Assembly: GCA_036583965.1 (NCBI GenBank)
Contig: JAZBQD010000030.1
Span: forward strand, 80,790,800 to 80,854,799
Length of the DNA stretch: 64,000 nucleotides
Direction of reading: 5' to 3'
From: Prunella strophiata
Lineage: Eukaryota > Chordata > Aves > Passeriformes > Prunellidae
Shown here: positions 39,701 to 51,000 of the stretch, piece after piece
Numbering within the stretch: the stretch's first letter is position 1
Layout of the letters: every line of letters begins with the position of its first letter
Program-made: the position numbers and the translations under genes
The notes under the pieces: model-generated
Seen by the model: the letters and a program-made list of their open reading frames with translations, nothing else
Told to the model about the DNA's origin: nothing
Database searches by the model: none

Positions 39701-42394
39701 CAATCAGGCACTAAGTAGGTGGCCAAATCTGGTTGCAGCTCAGGAAGATTTTTCTTTGTAGTCTCTGTCTGCCACCCTGTGGCCTTTTGGTGCAGCTCTG
39801 CCGCAGTGGCTTACATCCACCCTTAGAGTGGAGCACAGCAATCTCATTCCTTCCCTGTTGCTGCCAAAGACTTGTAAAGCCAACGTCACCCAGCACTAAC
39901 CCATGCTTAATCACACTGCCTTTCTGATTTCTCTCACATTTATTGTCTTTTTGTTCATCATTATAAACCTTCAACTTTTGGACCAACAGGTGTTGGGTTA
40001 TAGCTTATATATGGGTAAGCTATTTGGATTTCATACATGGAGAAGTTAACTCAAAATTGTTAAGTGAATGCATATTTCTCTTTTCACTCTTTAAAGCCCA
40101 GCTCTGCCCTTCCACAGAGATCCAGTTTCCACTGGAAATACTCCAATCTAGGGCAACTCCAACAATTTTTAGTGAAAGAAGTGCCTTTTCTAAGTGCTGT
40201 CACAGACAAAGCTGTGATGTGTTTAAATCTTGATTTACCATGCTTCTTCTCTGGGATTGTCCCAGACACCCAGTGTACCTCCAGCAGTGTCTTACTCAAG
40301 GAGGCAAGGATTATAAAAAAATAAAAATGGGGCAGTATGGCAGAGCAGGATTTGGTATGGACCTGAAAAGTACAGTCCCAAAAGAATAAGGTGCTATGGA
40401 TGGGGAAGGCTGCATCATAGAAGAGAGACTTATTTTATTTTCACTCGTGTATTTGTAAATGCAAATATATGAATTAAGTGTAAGTGAAGACATCCTTACC
40501 TTATACTTTATGTTAATTTCATATTTAAAACACATGTCTTTGTTAGAGTGACTTATTTGGGGTCGTTGCCATTGAATTATGCAATCATTTTTAATTTCAT
40601 CACAGTTCACTGTGATATTTGATGGAGGCATGAGCTTTTCTGAAATGATATAGCCAAGAATTCAAATAATTAAAATCACTTGATCACTTTTTGGTTTGAT
40701 GAAAGAGAATGAAATTGCAAGTAACACCTCTATGAAAGATACTTGTTTGTATCTATTTTCTTAGGATCTATTAGAAATAATAGAAAGACCAAAGTTTTCT
40801 AAATCATGTACACAGGATCATAGGGGAAAAAAAAGGAGTAAGACAGGGAACATGATATAGGAGCATAGAAAGAAGCAATCCCCTCCATTTATTTTTCTAG
40901 AGGAGCAAGGTAAAATACTGTCTTCTTTTTAAGAGAATGTTTATTGCTGTGGATGAACTAGCTCCTGCTATCCCTAAAGTAAGAAATTCAAGGATTATTT
41001 TTTTCTCTAAGCCTCCTCAGGATGCTTCTGTGATATGAAGGTGTTGACTTCACTCTTTTGTGAACTATGCAGTTTATTCTCTCCTTGCAAAAGAAATAGG
41101 CACACAAATTTAGGAAAGACACTCCATTTTTAATAGTCTAGCCAACTTCTTCATGTATTGCCACTTACTTCACAGATATAAGCAAAAGTATGAGGACCTT
41201 TATATTTTGATCATTGCCAATGACTTGATTATTGGAACAGTAAAAGACACTCATGGCAGAAAGGGTGACAAAAGGCTGATAGGGGAAAGTTTAGCATCAG
41301 CTAGAATACTACTTTACATCAATCTTTAGGAACAGGCCTGACCTGTTTGTGATGGGCTACTTGGTCAAAGAACAATCTTGTTTTATCTGCCATGAGTGAC
41401 ATTACAGCTCAATTTCTTCTAAAAGAACAAAACCTTTTCTGTTCAATCTTTTAGCACAATGCCAGAACCAGTGTGACATTTCCAGTGAGACTTTGCTGCA
41501 GTAATAGAAACTGCACAGGATGCTTTCAGTACAGCACCACATGCCTAAGGTTGTACATGTTGTACATGTCTTAATTCATTTGCACCAGGGTCTGGTGTCC
41601 TGTGTGTCATCCCCACTGGCAAAGAAAAGCAGAAATTAGTGCTCAGATAAACTTCTAAAAAGTCTCCTCTCTCCTTTATTGAGAGGTATTTGGCCATCAC
41701 TGAAAGGGCAGCAAGGGAAAGTACAGTTTTTTAAGTCTTGTGGACTTTACTTGAGAAAAACCTAAAACTCATAAGGGCAGATTGCTAAAGAATCTGAGAG
41801 AGAATACAGCTGTGGAGCTTTCCTGTTTAATTCCTCTCTTTGTCTTTTGCTTGAGGGAGAGGTTTTCTTGAGGAAGCCACAGTCTCTTACTCTCAACTCT
41901 AGGTGAGACAGGGTACATGGTTCCTTCTCAGGGATAAATGCCCTACTATTTTCATACAATAATTAAAATAAAGCTGAATAAATTATTTACTTACCAATTT
42001 CATACAGGTCAATGTACTCATCATAGAACTGGATCAGGGAGTCTTTGCTGGACCCATTCACCAGGAAGTAAGCTTTCTCAATCCCTATGCTCACATTTTG
42101 GAAGATACATCCCATATTTCTGCAGTTTTCATCTTTAATGTAAAGCTCACATTCCATCTCCTCTTCATCTCTGCATATGGCAAAGTATTTTAGTTAAATA
42201 CTTTGGGCACTGTGATGTGTTGAATGAGAATTCAGAATTCCCTGTCTCAAACAGACCTACTTACCTTGAGTTCTGCCAGTAGAGAAAATACTGTGTGTCT
42301 GCTGGAGCATCCCTTCCTGCCTGCCAAGTGCAGTTCATGAGGAAGATGTTATAAATCACACAGGAGAAGTTTTCAATGGCTGACCCCTTCATGC
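33698..42394 (-). CDS. Receptor B: CSF2RA/IL3RA-family receptor, 5' end not found
   Basis: Paralog of receptor A. Eight coding exons from 5' to 3': 42394-42265, 42170-41995, 40639-40500, 37619-37581, 36593-36464, 35244-35148, 34642-34561 and 33772-33698. They have the same phases as exons 4-11 of A and give 289 complete codons with no stop. They encode domain 2 (almost identical to A), domain 3 (PPSNITVNC, then IIQWQRP), WSXWS as WGEWS, a membrane span, Box 1 as FPQIPGPKP, and a tail ending [13 protein letters not shown]. The tail lacks the YxNL of A and C. I find no signal-peptide or domain-1 exons between 42.4 and 47.9 kb; an in-frame ATG in the first exon shown cannot supply a signal peptide. 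Intact frames over eight exons argue for a working gene with 5' exons that I failed to recognise, but a truncated copy is possible. Confidence 0.8.
34561..34642 (-). CDS. Receptor B Box 1 exon
   Basis: 82 bp, phase 2 to 0. Encodes [19 protein letters not shown], then TVADTNPE. The acceptor is 'tgatttccag' and the donor 'gag|gtatgt'. Confidence 0.82.
35148..35244 (-). CDS. Receptor B transmembrane exon
   Basis: 97 bp, phase 1 to 2. Encodes GNEEIISSS followed by a hydrophobic span beginning [15 protein letters not shown]. The acceptor is 'ctctttcag' and the donor 'aaaag|gtaact'. Confidence 0.85.
35325..36108 (-). repeat. CR1 LINE 3' portion
   Basis: Begins with the reversed 3' end ('catagaattacagaacatag'). 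It continues through 'gaacactttcagggatgggg', 'ggtgctccagccctctgat' and 'ttgaacttcatgcag'. It lies between the transmembrane and WSXWS exons of receptor B. Confidence 0.9.
36464..36593 (-). CDS. Receptor B WSXWS exon
   Basis: 130 bp, phase 0 to 1. Encodes [15 protein letters not shown], then [14 protein letters not shown]. The acceptor is 'gttttttag' and the donor 'g|gtaaga'. Confidence 0.9.
37581..37619 (-). CDS. Receptor B 39-bp micro-exon
   Basis: Thirteen codons, [13 protein letters not shown], phase 0 to 0. The acceptor is 'caatttacag' and the donor 'caa|gtgagt'. It is the counterpart of the 33-bp exon of A. Confidence 0.78.
38345..38738 (+). repeat. CR1 LINE 3' portion
   Basis: 'aggaggctgttcagcctaga', 'gtgaggcactgggacagactg', 'gggggttgaattagatggc', then 'aaaccattctaaaatttta', a complete-looking CR1 3' end within an intron of receptor B. 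Confidence 0.88.
38830..39330. repeat. Unclassified interspersed repeat
   Basis: GC-richer block with repeat-like wording ('cagcaggtcaacacctggctg', 'aaggagggtgattgagtcc') inside an AT-rich intron. Its right end (about 39277-39316, 'ggtaaatcttccaaagatat' and 'gattatagctgca') recurs nearly unchanged at about 42570-42610. I cannot name the family. Confidence 0.4.
40500..40639 (-). CDS. Receptor B exon for domain 3, first part
   Basis: 140 bp, phase 1 to 0. Encodes [14 protein letters not shown], then [14 protein letters not shown] and [11 protein letters not shown]. It is clearly diverged from receptor A, unlike the two exons before it. Confidence 0.88.
41995..42170 (-). CDS. Receptor B exon for domain 2, second part
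   Basis: 176 bp, phase 2 to 1. Two base differences from receptor A exon 5: one silent, and one giving YFLVNGSS in place of YFVVNGSS. Confidence 0.9.
42265..42394 (-). CDS. Receptor B exon for domain 2, first part (first exon found)
   Basis: 130 bp, phase 1 to 2, base-for-base identical to receptor A exon 4 as far as I can compare. It is preceded by the acceptor 'ctgtgtttgcag', so at least one upstream exon is implied. Confidence 0.9.
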
Positions 42395-42889
42395 CTGCAA
42401 ACACAGGAATATCCATGATGAGGAAAAATCATGCGACTCCTCCAAGCTGGAGGAACATGACACATAGATATGTTAGACCCCAGCTGTTTATTGCTTGGTT
42501 TAGGAATGACTTATCTCATTTTGTTTGCTAACACTGAAAGATACTTCCCCTGATAGATTCAATGAAGAATTTTTAATGGATAAATCCTCCAAAGATGTGA
42601 TTATAGCTGCAACAAAACAATTTGTGTGAAAAAAAATAGCTGGTGATCTCAGGAGCACTGCATAACCTTACAGACATACATTGGATGGCTGCTATTTTAA
42701 GGTGTAAAGATTGCTTTTCTATCTGCTATATACAGAGTTAAGGGTGAATAGATGTCAGACAAGTGGATAAATAGCTGCAAGCAGAAAATATCAAAATAGG
42801 TCACAGCAAATATCCATCAGCTCAAGTTACCCAATGCTGAATGTGGTAAGTTTGCTGAGGGTGTAAGTTCATGTGCTTTTAAAGATGTA

Positions 42890-43113
42890 GATCAGATACA
42901 AGGAAGAAAAACTTTACTATGAGGGCAGTGAGGCAATGGAACAGGTTGCCCAGAGAAACTTGGATGCACCATCCTTGGAAGTATTCGAGGCTGGGTTTGT
43001 TGGGGCATTAGCAAGCAGGTGTACTGGAACATGTCCCTGAAGGGGTTGGAACTAAGTGATCTTCAAGGTCCTCTCCAACCCAAATCATTCTGTGAATATG
43101 ATTCTATGACTGA
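42890..43113 (+). repeat. CR1 LINE 3' end
   Basis: 'gggcagtgaggcaatggaac', 'gttgcccagagaaacttgga', 'aaggtcctctccaacccaaa', then 'tatgattctatgac'. The terminal repeat is intact. Confidence 0.92.
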
Positions 43114-45928
43114 GGAACAGTCTCTCACTTCTAAAAATTCAGTATCAAACCCAGTAAAAAATCAAAATTGTGTCTAGAATCTTTCTTAGCATGCAGCAGG
43201 TACTTTATTTGTAAAAAAACCTTCATTCAACTTAGTTCCATATATTCCTCTGACAGCTTTTTAGATTTTGTCTCAGACATGCAGACATCCCTCCAGTCTT
43301 GGACTTCCTAGAGACTCAGTAAATACCTCAGCAAACAAAACAGTTGGAAAGAAAAAGATGGACCTACCTTTTATATAAAAATGTCTTTACCTCGTTTATC
43401 TTTCTATTATAATCTTCAGGTTCAGAGAGGATGGAAAGACTGTATTTTAAAAGGCTGTGTAACTATAAATAGGGCTGTCTCCCTTGCTGCTTGTGTTTTG
43501 GGGAACCATCTTAGCATCGGAAGTGTTGCAAAATAAATGTTCATCACTTCCCCCCTGATTCATAGCAAATTTTGTAATTACTCAACTCAGGATTTCTTAT
43601 AACATGAACAAGAAGTTAGCTGGGTAAATTTCCCCTTTTGCTGCAGCAGAGTATGGTGGTGTTTGGGAATCCAGAAAGTACATAAATTTACTTTTACAGG
43701 TATTCTTCACTAGCTCTAAACAATACTGAGAAGTACAAAGCATCTCTCCATACAAACCATCTCTGGGGGTGGAAGATGGGGATTCTCCACGGAGGGCATC
43801 AGGGTGAGACCTGGCAGTCCCAGCCCACCCCACCTCCAGCCCAGATCAGGGCAGCTGTGGACCCAGGGCAGCCCCAACCCTGACCACCAGGCATGTCCTT
43901 GGGAACTGGGATGGACCATGGGCCTGAGGGTGGGCCCAGCTTGGCAGGGGCCATGTCCAGGCAGGGCAGGGTGGGGGAAGCTCCAGGGACTGGGCAAGGA
44001 TAGCCAGGTCTGTGGAGGTTCAGGGAAATGAGAATGTAAACTGTAAATGTTCTTTAAGCAGATGGAAAAAGGGGATTTCAAATCATGGCTATGATGTCTT
44101 CAGATAAGATATATCAGTATTAAAAAGTGTGATGTGGGTTTGTTCTCAATTCATTTCTCCCAGTGTGAAAATAGCCAAACTATAAACTGCCACTAAACCA
44201 GAAAAAAATTGCAGGTAGTAAGCTTCCAACTGCAAACAGCTGCTCCAGGCTCTGCTCTTGAGCATTTATTACCTTCTTGGGTCACAGCCATGCATTTTCT
44301 AAAGAAGAGAGTTATTATGAACAGTATAAAACATCAAAAGCTCCTTTATACCCTGAAGGCTTTGTTTCACAGAAGGCAATGTTAATTGGGGAGATAACAA
44401 CTCACTTTGAGCATCCAGAACTTCAAAAACTCCAGTCATCCATAGAATCAAGAACCATGAGAGAATCAACAGAGCCTTGCCTCATCTTTTGTGGTTTGAG
44501 AGGTAATGATCTAAGGCAGTGTTGGCTTTAATTCATGGACATTCACTCTCTTCATATGTTAGTACAGAATAAAAATGTGACAAAGATTTTCTGAAGCATA
44601 TCTAAGAGACCAAGGGTGGGAATGACAAGCATGTATGTATGTATGGATATTCTACCAAAAAAGCACATTTAGCCAAATATGCAGCTCATTTTGGTAAGAA
44701 TCAATATGACTACCCCTGTCACATTATAGATGTCAACAGACAAAGCAAAGGAAAGCTTGGACATCAGGTCTGAGCCCATGATAGCTACTCAGAGGTAAAA
44801 GCAGCCCATTTTCAGAAGTTTCACTGTATTTCCAGATTAAATAAATCCCATACATAACCATGTACATATTTTTTTTAACACTTACTGTGCTGTAAAGACA
44901 GAAGAAAGGATTTCTGATTACAAAGAAAGTAAAAACCCACAGTTTATTGTGTCCTCATCTTTGAAAGACAGAACTCAATTTTGTGGTGGTAACATACTGC
45001 ATTTTATGGAGAAGGGGAGTGACAAGTACCCAAGTAATGAAATCAGAGCCGTAAGAAATGTCATGGAGAGTCAAAGGGGACTCTGGAAAATGAAGGAAGT
45101 CAGAATTTTCCTTTGCCTGCTTTTCCATGCTCCCACTCTGAAGATCTCTTGAGCCTGCAGAGAAGGCAGCAGGAAAGCAGTGTGTTTTTGTGTGCTCTCT
45201 CAGATTATGTGTCTCTGAAACACAGTAAGGAAGAGTGGAGTTTGAGGTTTTGTGATTTGGCTACTTTGTTTTTAAACTGGAATTATTGCAGCAGAACAAT
45301 CCAGCAGCCCAGGACAGTGATGTTTTTGCAGAAAAGGGAACTGTCCTACCCAGGGGATTTCTTTTCTTGTCTATATTTAGGCAAACTCCTTACCTAAGGC
45401 TTTCAAAATGCAAACAAATTAAACACATTTTAAAAATTCCCAAGCAAAGAGGGTGCTACTGAGGGTGCTACCAAAGTCTGTTACCTTTCAGAGACCAGAC
45501 AACTTGAGTGGCCTTGATATCATGCAGGAGTTGGAAGCAAAATGAGAAGAAGAGAAAGAGAAAAAAGAATAAAGGAGGGAAGAGAAAGCTGGGCAGAGAC
45601 ACTAGGGACTTTTGGCTCTACAGGGAGTGAAGTCACTGCAGAAAGAGTATCAAACCAAATGTTTCTTAAAACTCACCAAAACTTGAAGAATAATTTATTA
45701 CTCCAAAAAACACAGGAGTGTTCACAAGAACTGTCTGGTGTTTTCCTGTAGTGGTGTGTTGCAGCTTTTGTGTATGTCACAAAAATACAAATGGTAGACA
45801 AGACCCTTAATTTTTTCCTTGCAGCAAGAACTTTCTAGTTTTTAGCACAGAACAGAGGAATAGCCATAGGAGACCAGTATAAAGGACTTCTTCCTGTGTG
45901 AGCATCCAAGGCACTTATTTAAAAGATT

Positions 45929-46210
45929 CTAAAGCCTGACCATCCTTTCCCACTGATTTTGGGGTCTTTGCCCAGGGATGGCAAAGTGATACCTTAGTCC
46001 CACACCTACTACCACCTCCAGTGTTTCATGGATGTGCTTTATGGTTTTTGTATTAGTGTGCTGGTAGTGAACAAGTTTTCTTAATGACTCTTCTGCCTCA
46101 GCAGCTCTCACAGCAAAAGCAGTGAAAGGGGCTGTAAGGGATGCACCAATGGCCATGATCAACTCTGTGTGAAGCAAGATGGAGAGGATCCAGTAGACTG
46201 CATCTGTTCA
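45929..46210 (-). other. Unrecognised open frame
   Basis: About 95 codons open on the minus strand, with a hydrophobic stretch (MAIGASLTAPFTAFAV) followed by a helix-like charged segment (EAEESLRKLVHYQH). It stops at a TAG near 45929. I do not recognise it. It could be a relic of a mobile element or chance. No start or splice evidence singles it out. Confidence 0.2.
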
Positions 46211-46509
46211 ATTGTCCTTAGATTACTGTGAGTGTTGGCTTTAGTTTTCCCATTTAATGCAGCTGCTTTTTCTTTTGGCAATTATAACTTAAGTAGAAGG
46301 ATCCTTCTCTGGTTCTGTTTTAAAAAGACATTAAAAATAAATTTTTATTCAAAGCTCATTTAGAAGCACAGAATCATAGAAAAAAATAGTTCCAAAGATG
46401 GTCTCTTGACAGTAACCAAGTCTAGTGGAATTTTATCATGGAGAGAACTTTTATTTTCCATTATAGGATTTCAGCTACTTGAGATGACTTTAACCATCTT
46501 GAGACTTGA

Positions 46510-47155
46510 TGGAATTATAGAATCATAGAATACCCTGAGTTCAAAATGACCCACAAAAGTAATTGAGTTCAACTCTTGGCCCTGCTCAAGACAGCCCCAA
46601 GAGTCACACCACGTGCCTGAGAATGTTGTCCAAATGCTTCTTGAACTCTGTCAGGCTGGTGCTGTGACCACTTCCTTGGGGAGCTGTTCCAGTGCCCAAA
46701 CACCTTCTGGGTGAGGAACATTTTCCTGATCCCCAACATAAGCCACTCCTGACACAGCTTCAGACCATTCCCTGGGTCCTGTCACTGCTCACCAAAGAGA
46801 AGAGACCAGTGCCTACCCTTCTGCTGTCCTTCACAAGGAAGTTGTAATTGTGATGAGGTCTCTTCTCAGTCTCCTCCAGGCTGAACAGACCAAATGGCCT
46901 CAGCCACTCCTCACACAGCTTCTCCTTAAGGCCCTTCACCATCTTTGTAGCCCTTCTTTGGACCCTCTCTAATGGATTTATATCTTTATTATGTTGTGGC
47001 ACCCAAGACTGCCCCCAGCATTCGAGGTGAGGCAGCCCCAGTGCAGAGCAGAGCAGCACAGTCCCCCCCCTTGCCTGGCTGGCCATGCTGTGCCTGATGT
47101 AGCCCAGGACAAGGTTGGCCTTCCTGGCTGTCAGGGCAGAACTGACTCATATTCA
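46510..47155 (-). repeat. CR1 LINE 3' portion
   Basis: Starts with 'tatagaatcatagaatacc' (reversed terminal repeat) and ends with 'gttggccttcctggctgtca'. The open frame inside it is CR1-derived. Confidence 0.92.
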
Positions 47156-47992
47156 ATTTCATGCAAATGGAAAGTCAAAATATGTGATTAGCACCCAAAT
47201 TGAGGGTTTTCTCTCATATCTCCTTATTAGTTGGAGGATTCAGGCTGTTATGCTTCTGCTTCATTCAGATGTTAAACACACAACTGCCCTGTACCATTTA
47301 CAGTTAGCAAGTGACAGGCTTCTGCTGGAGAGTTCAAATGCTCAATTTCCAACATTTCCCACTCAATACATATACATATACATATGTACATCTGCTACCT
47401 GTTAGCAATTATATATTAAGCAATTTTTTTCATCTAACTTAGATAGGAAGGGATGAAAAACAGGAGGCAAGAAATAGACTTATGGGAAGATTGTATCCAG
47501 AACTCTTTAATAGTACTCACTTTGTATGAGCAAGGTGATCTTTCTTTAAGAGGTTTGATCTTGGCTGGTCTTCATAGAGTGAGCTTTCATACAGATGTCA
47601 AATTTCATTCCTGATCCCAATCTCATAATGGCTGTACCTTTTTTGAGACACTGAATCAATGGAGATCCTGAATAAACCCCTTAAGTTTAGTTGTTCTTAC
47701 TTATTCTTTTGCATGTTGTTGAAAAACAGTAAAATAGCTTCCAAAGCAATACTGAAATATTTTTTTTTCTGAAATACTGCAGTATTCATCATAATAAAAC
47801 CAGAAATAGTCCAAACTTAACTTTTCATAGAAAATGCAACCAAATACAAGGAGGCTTTTAGAGATAAGATCTTGGGGAATTGTCTTTATGGCCAATGCTC
47901 TTCTCCCTGCTTCCAGGAGTGAGAGAATATGAAAAACCTCTTAATTTTTACCAATAAAGTATATATATTCCAAAAAAATCAAGTTGCTCATT

Positions 47993-48070
47993 TCACTTGC
48001 ATTCCATCACTTCTTCGATAGCTGTTATTTCTTCAGTTTCTTGTTTTTTTAATAGATTCATATATTCTGT
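47993..48070 (-). CDS. Receptor C terminal exon
   Basis: 78 bp, phase 0, acceptor 'tctttaatag'. Encodes TEYMNLLKKQETEEITAIE, then EVMECK and TGA. YMNL is a pYxN-type motif shared with A. Confidence 0.84.
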   Translation of the reverse strand, partial: TEYMNLLKKQETEEITAIEEVMECK

Positions 48071-51000
48071 CTATTAAAGAAAGAATATAACATTTTGTTA
48101 GTGTTTCATGCATGAGATTAGTCACAAGGTCATGATTTATGAATCCCCTGTCATTCAAATTTGTTATTCATTGTATAAAACATGTAGCAAGACTCTGTCA
48201 ATTAGAAGACCAAGGTAGACATGTCTAGATCTTTCCTCCATATATTTCCCAAAGAGGAACAAAGATTTTTCAACTAAAAAACTGGAAAAATCATCTTTTG
48301 AAACATAGAAAAGTTAACACAATGAAGGAAGAGAAAATAAAGGTATTTATAAAGGCTCGCCAGTAATTCAGCATATCTCTCTCTGCAGACAAATTTTGTC
48401 TTCCAGACCTGCCTGCAGCCAACCTAAAGACTTTTCAAATTGCAGCAAACTGCAACATGCTCTCTAGAAGGGCAGTTCCTGCAGTGTTTGTACTGTTTGT
48501 TCCTTCTCACAAGTCATTCCAGTGTTCCATGTAAGTTAGCACCTCTCAGCATTCTGCTCTGCTTTCTTGCTTGCCATACCCTAGAAACTTTTCCCTCCTT
48601 TAGCATCATTGCCAACTACTAGCATGGCAAAACTACTGAAGATTTCTTTGTCCCTTCTCTCCCTGCCTGCTTCTGCATTATTATTGTGCTGAGAAACTTA
48701 TGCTCAGCATTTTTTTGGTGATAGAATATGGCTTATAGGGACAGCAGGATGAAACTGCATTTTCCCCAATGCTCCAGGTAGACAGATGACAATTATTTCA
48801 TAATGGAAAAGGTAAACCAGACAAGTTATTTGCATGTGGACTTTCTCTGTCCATATCCCAAGAACAAGAAAAAGAAAGAAAATTGATTCTTGCTTGTGTG
48901 TATCTTTCTGACAGTTAGGTCATACCTTTGAGACTAAATTTTTAAATTTCAGGCAAATGGAAAGAAAGCATACCTGGAAGTCCATTGGACAGGGCTCACG
49001 GAATGGGTCTCTTGGCTGTGGTACTCTAGCAGAGGTTTTTTTCAAATAAGCCCTTCTACAGTGACAAAAAGGTATGGTGAAGAAAATACTTAGTTTGCAA
49101 ACACATGAACACGTATTATACAATAATGCTCTTGAGGTACTATTTTATTTCTCTAAGACATAAGTAGTATTCTTCTAATTCAAAAGTAGCTAAAAATTAC
49201 ATAGGTTGGATACAATGTTGTTCAGAATTTGGATGACAATTTATTTTCTGACTTACTAAGGCCTCATAGGAAAGTGGTTTTTTAAGTATGTGAAAAGGAA
49301 ATGTTGTCAAAACATGGAAAAAATTTCATGTACCACCCCTCTACATTGCAGGGTCTGATGATAAGAAAGAGGTACTGATATAAGGCCTTGGCCCAGTATT
49401 GGAAAACTTTGTGTTATATTAATCAAGTGGATAAGAAATTTGGGAATCAGAAGTATAGAGCATACTTGAGGAACATCCCACAGATGATTCCTAGTATAGC
49501 TCAATGTTGACTTTCTCCTTCCCTTGTCTCCTTTAAAAAGAAGCCAGAAATTTCTGTTGGGGGAAGAAGTGTTGTTTCAACTATAGAATAAAAATTTTGC
49601 ACAAGAAATAAGGCTTACACTGTCATGCAAAGGAAAAATGTGAGACCTGCTGCCAGCCCTGGTATCAGAAACAGCATATACGATGAAGTAGATGTAAGTT
49701 GTTGCATCCCTGAAAATCAAGCAATCATCAAAGTGTTGGTTAAGCATCACAGGACACGAATGATTGCACAGCTATGTGCAATCTGCTTTGCATCAGAGTG
49801 TCAAACTCTCTATGAAGGGATGCCTTTAGCTCAGCTCCTCATTGCTCTGTAGCATGCAAAGGAATAGAATGGCTGAACAGTACATGGAGTGTCCACAGGA
49901 ACTGAAAACCTGAGGAATGGAGTCCTACAGAGTATTTAAATATCCAAGGTGGCAGACAGCAACAGCAGGGAAAAGGAGATTATAAAGTCAGGAACAGAGC
50001 TGGAAGAAGTAAAACAGCTGGCAAGAGACCTCAAAAAGGTCTGCTTCATTCACTATCCCCATGCAAGAAGCACTGTCTCCCAAGAATGATTGGAGAATTC
50101 CCTAATATTAAGAGACATAACAATTCTACTCTCTTTGTCCTAACAAATTAGTGTGCAATTATCAATGTGTTTCCATCTGTAAGCATGAAGTGAAAAATGA
50201 AGCAGACAGGTAATAACTGAACAAGGTAAAGGACGGGGTTTTTATTCTTACCAAACTCCACAGGTGTACTCCACTCTCCCCAGTCTGGGCTTACTAAACA
50301 AAAGCCTGCATCTGTGGCTCTGATTTTGACGCTGTACCTCTTTTCTGAGCTGAAGCTTTCATATAGGTAGGAATTCTTTTCAATGATTGCCTAAATGCAA
50401 AACAAGTAGAATGAGAATTTTTGCATTATTTTTATAAAATTATAATAAAATTTATATTTTACATTTATATAATCTTTCTGTGAACAGACTAGAGTGAAAT
50501 AATAAGTATAAAAATATCCCTTACTAAATTAGATTGTTTCATCTTAGTTCCTCTTGTTTGAACATTTTTATTATTGGCTAATATGAAGATGAAATTTGCT
50601 GTATGTCTTCCTGACTCCTTAGACTCTGATAAGCAATGGGACTTTAGGGAAAAAAATTCTTTAAAAATCTGGTACTTTGCTATGATGGATATTTTCAAAA
50701 TTGAAGTAGAGTTCGATAGCCGGATTATATTTTTTTTCTGCCATCTTTATATTGGCCTAATCTTTGAGCTAATATTTTCTTGCTGCTTACATCTCAATCC
50801 TTTCCAGAGAATATTAAAAAAATAAAAAATTCACCACATTTTTTGTGCTACATAGAATCATGATCCATATTTTTACATGCATATGCATCTGTTAGGAAGT
50901 AAAAAAGAATGTAAAATGGAAGATTTTTTTAAGTAATATCAAATTCCACATGTGCAGGTGTTTTTGTAACAAGTTTTATAAACAACAGTTTAAAACTTCA

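Larger units (their letters stand above)
42511..47992. other. Spacer between receptor B and receptor C
   Basis: Should hold the 5' exons of receptor B, but I recognise none. It contains CR1 pieces, a short repeat shared with 39.3 kb, a GC-rich patch near 43750-44030, and an unassigned minus-strand open frame at 45929-46210. Confidence 0.45.

Noticed and set aside
49625..49852. 75-codon plus-strand open frame
   Set aside because: It is antisense to the receptor C transmembrane exon and has no independent support.
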